NCBI GenBank assembly: GCA_036743055.1
Contig: DAINQE010000075.1
Coordinates: forward strand, 1 to 8,215
Length of the DNA stretch: 8,215 bases
Direction: 5' to 3'
Source of the DNA: Sabulitectum sp036743055
GTDB taxonomy: Bacteria > Fermentibacterota > Fermentibacteria > Fermentibacterales > JCC-6
The position numbers were made by a program, and so were the translations under genes. Below, in pieces: positions 6,718 through 8,215 of the stretch. The notes beneath the pieces were generated by a model that made no database searches, was not told the origin of the DNA, and worked only from the letters and a program-made list of their open reading frames with translations. How positions within the stretch are numbered: the first letter of the stretch is position 1; every line of letters starts with the position of its first letter.

Positions 6718-6746
6718 TTTTCATTTACCCGTTTCCCTGGTAAATT
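6718..6746 (+). promoter_or_regulatory. Candidate sigma-70-type promoter for the gene at 6787
   Basis: TTTTCA (6718-6723) resembles a -35 box and TAAATT (6741-6746) a -10 box. They are separated by 17 nt, and a TG one base before the -10 gives an extended form (TGGTAAATT). Each hexamer matches the E. coli consensus at 4 of 6 positions. This is the only gap longer than 22 nt between plus-strand genes and is locally AT-rich, which supports a promoter. Promoter consensus in this organism is unknown. Confidence 0.4.
6723..6745. repeat. Perfect 7-bp inverted repeat, possible operator
   Basis: ATTTACC (6723-6729) and GGTAAAT (6739-6745) are exact reverse complements separated by 9 nt, giving a 23-bp dyad. 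It covers the spacer and most of the -10 box of the candidate promoter, where a repressor would act. No T-run follows and the stem is AT-rich, so a terminator is unlikely. Confidence 0.4.
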
Positions 6747-6775
6747 CTGGTATCGAGGGGGATTCGATTACCGAA

Positions 6776-6780
6776 AGGAG
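6776..6780 (+). promoter_or_regulatory. Ribosome binding site for the gene at 6787
   Basis: AGGAG lies 6 nt before the ATG at 6787 and fixes this as the start. The next in-frame residues form a clear signal peptide. Confidence 0.75.
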
Positions 6781-6786
6781 ACTCCC

Positions 6787-8124
6787 ATGGCCGCCCGTGT
6801 CTTTGCCCTTGCTCTTCTACTCAGCATTTCCGCCGCAGCCGCCGCCGGGGATGAGAACCTTCCGAGGATCGCCGTTATCCCCGTATTTCACGACCAGACC
6901 GGGAATTACGATGAGGCTGCCCTTCTGGATGCCGCTGAAGTCGTTTTCTCCCAGAGCGGCAGGTTCGTGGTGGTGGACGCGTCCGGCCACCCGGATTACC
7001 GGGGGGAGCCCTCCGAACAGGCAGCCAGGCTAAGGTCCATGGCCGCCGACCTCACCATAGACCTTTTCATGCTCCTTGACGTTTCCCAGCCCCAGACCAG
7101 GGTCTCCCACGGGTCCTCCGACAGCCTTTTCGTGACCAGAGAGACCGAACTCGACGTCACCGGAAGATTCTACACCTCGGAAGGGGCCCTGCTGGGCTCG
7201 GTGAGGGAGAAGGGCTTTTCCGGGGGGCTCTCAGGCTCAACCTCCATCGATCTGGAGGCCATCGCGGTCAGGGGAGTTCAGGAGGTCGCCCTGAGGAGTA
7301 TGGAGGAGATATTCCCATATGAGTTCACCTTCCAGGCCAGCGCCGGGCCTCTCTATTCCATTCCGGTGGGGGAGCTGGGCGGTGTCAGGAAGGGCATGAT
7401 CTTCTCGGTGGTTGCCAGGTCATCCGGCCTTCCGCGGTCCTCCATGGAGTACCAGGCCCTGGGAAGCCACGGCTTGATGCAGATCACCCAGGCCAGCCCT
7501 TCAGGAAGCACAGGGAGGCTCATAGCAGGGCGAATAGTGCCGGGAGCAACCCTCACCGCGGTGGAGAACTCTGCGCCTGCCGTAATAGGCATTAATTACT
7601 CGGTGCTTCCCACCGAGGTGGTACCCGGCGAAGGGCTCACCGGGGACGAGGCCGAGACCGAGAAGCTGGTCAGCCAGGCGGAGTTCACCGGTTCCACCGC
7701 CAAGTGGGGCCTTTCCCTGGGGGGAGCCCTCTTCTCGGGGGTTATTCCAAGGATGTCCAGCATCGGGATCAGGGGCGAGTTCGGAAGCCGCATACCGCTT
7801 TCTTCCCCTTCCCTGGCCCTGAGGGTGGGTGTGGGATTCGAAGCGGCATTCCTTACCCAGAACACCAGGTCGGACAGCGTTTCCTCATCGGCCAATACCG
7901 CCACCTTCGCAGGAACCGGCAGCGTGGGACTGGAATGGTGCTTCACAGGTCGTTTCGGTCTTCAGGCAGGGTGTACCGGAAGGATCGGAACATCCGCGGA
8001 CAGCTGGTCCGTCACCACATGGAACGGCTACAACAGGGAAGCCCTTCCCGGGGAACTGTACTACAGCGAGATCAAGGCAGCGCCGGTGAGCTTCAGCGCG
8101 GGGCTCACCTACATGATCTACTGA
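6787..8124 (+). CDS. Secreted protein with TolB/CsgG-like N-terminal domain, FlgT-like middle and beta-barrel-like C-terminus
   Basis: I do not recognise a named family for the whole 445-residue protein. Residues 1-20 are a signal peptide (MAARVFALALLLSISAAAAA, cleavage before GDE) with no lipobox Cys. Residues 26-165 start with RIAVIPVFHDQTGN and later GRFVVVDASG, the pattern of the alpha/beta fold shared by the N-domains of TolB, CsgG and LpoB. Residues 179-262 are beta-rich with GPLYSIPVGELGGVRKGMIFSVV and a later GRLIAGRIVPGATL, resembling the C-terminal domain of the flagellar protein FlgT. Residues 307-445 alternate polar and hydrophobic residues with Gly and aromatic ends (SLGGALF, LALRVGVGFEAAF, VGLEWCF, FSAGLTYMIY). 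This fits a small eight-strand barrel ending in an aromatic residue, although the terminal residue is Tyr. The gene has its own candidate promoter after a 77-nt gap, so it may not belong to the upstream operon. Domain assignments are by eye, and function is unknown. Confidence 0.7.
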   Translation: MAARVFALALLLSISAAAAAGDENLPRIAVIPVFHDQTGNYDEAALLDAAEVVFSQSGRFVVVDASGHPDYRGEPSEQAARLRSMAADLTIDLFMLLDVSQPQTRVSHGSSDSLFVTRETELDVTGRFYTSEGALLGSVREKGFSGGLSGSTSIDLEAIAVRGVQEVALRSMEEIFPYEFTFQASAGPLYSIPVGELGGVRKGMIFSVVARSSGLPRSSMEYQALGSHGLMQITQASPSGSTGRLIAGRIVPGATLTAVENSAPAVIGINYSVLPTEVVPGEGLTGDEAETEKLVSQAEFTGSTAKWGLSLGGALFSGVIPRMSSIGIRGEFGSRIPLSSPSLALRVGVGFEAAFLTQNTRSDSVSSSANTATFAGTGSVGLEWCFTGRFGLQAGCTGRIGTSADSWSVTTWNGYNREALPGELYYSEIKAAPVSFSAGLTYMIY

Positions 8125-8215
8125 CGGTGCTTCCAGGGGCCGTTGGCCATGCCCCTCTCCCAGATTATCTCCATGATCGACCAGGCGGTAACGGCGAAAA
8201 CAAGCCCGGCGAGCA
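8118..8215 (-). CDS. C-terminal end of a probable membrane protein, partial, convergent
   Basis: On the minus strand a frame enters from the right edge and ends at a TAG (8118-8120), giving 31 complete codons plus the stop. It has a hydrophobic stretch (LAGLVFAVTAWSIMEIIW), then a short polar tail (ERGMANGPWKHRQ), as in a last transmembrane helix. Codons are GC3-rich and include ATA and AGG, like the rest of the window. The end overlaps the convergent plus-strand gene by 7 nt. The fragment is too short to name. A plus-strand frame from ATG 8149 is also open to the edge but has no ribosome site. Confidence 0.45.
   Translation of the reverse strand, partial: LAGLVFAVTAWSIMEIIWERGMANGPWKHRQ

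Noticed and set aside
6723..6745. Inverted repeat as a terminator for the anti-sigma gene
   Set aside because: The stem is short and AT-rich and no T-run follows. It fits an operator better.
8135..8156. Stem AGGGGC-N10-GCCCCT as a terminator after 8124
   Set aside because: There is no downstream T-run on either strand, and it probably lies within a minus-strand coding region.

Overview
The window is a GC-rich stretch from a Gram-negative (diderm, lipid A-making) bacterium. It reads as one tightly packed plus-strand operon for outer-membrane biogenesis (1-6709), then a separately promoted secreted or outer-membrane protein gene (6787-8124), and the tail of a probable minus-strand gene at the right edge. 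The LpxC-FabZ fusion, the gene order bamA-ompH-lpxD-lpxC/fabZ-lpxA and the DUF5683-like gene point to the FCB side of the tree (Bacteroidota, Gemmatimonadota, Fibrobacterota or an uncultivated relative such as Fermentibacteria or Eisenbacteria). I cannot fix the phylum from this sequence. Arginine AGG and isoleucine ATA codons are strikingly common for so GC-rich a genome and occur in all the genes, so nothing here looks recently transferred.

Layout: the C-terminal barrel of BamA (1-1008, cut at the left edge); a Skp/OmpH-type periplasmic chaperone (1031-1528); LpxD (1521-2558); an LpxC-FabZ fusion (2558-3880); LpxA (3877-4638); a small DUF5683-like membrane protein whose best start is a CTG (4635-5078); an ECF sigma factor (5091-5687); and its probable zinc-finger anti-sigma factor (GTG start, 5684-6709). 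Gaps are 22 nt or less and most junctions overlap (8, 1, 4, 4 and 4 nt), so translational coupling along the whole set is likely. A 77-nt gap with a candidate sigma-70-type promoter and an overlapping inverted repeat separates this block from a gene for a secreted protein with a TolB/CsgG-like N-terminus, a FlgT-like middle and a barrel-like C-terminus.

Together, LpxA, LpxC and LpxD carry out the first three committed steps of lipid A synthesis. FabZ acts on the same 3-hydroxyacyl-ACP pool that LpxA and LpxD consume. BamA and OmpH fold and insert outer-membrane proteins. The sigma/anti-sigma pair at the 3' end of the same transcription unit suggests an envelope-stress circuit wired into the operon, functionally like the sigma-E control of bamA-skp-lpxD-fabZ-lpxA in E. 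coli but with the regulator inside the operon. lpxB, lpxK and lpxH/lpxI are not in the window. No tRNA, rRNA, CRISPR, insertion sequence or phage gene was seen.
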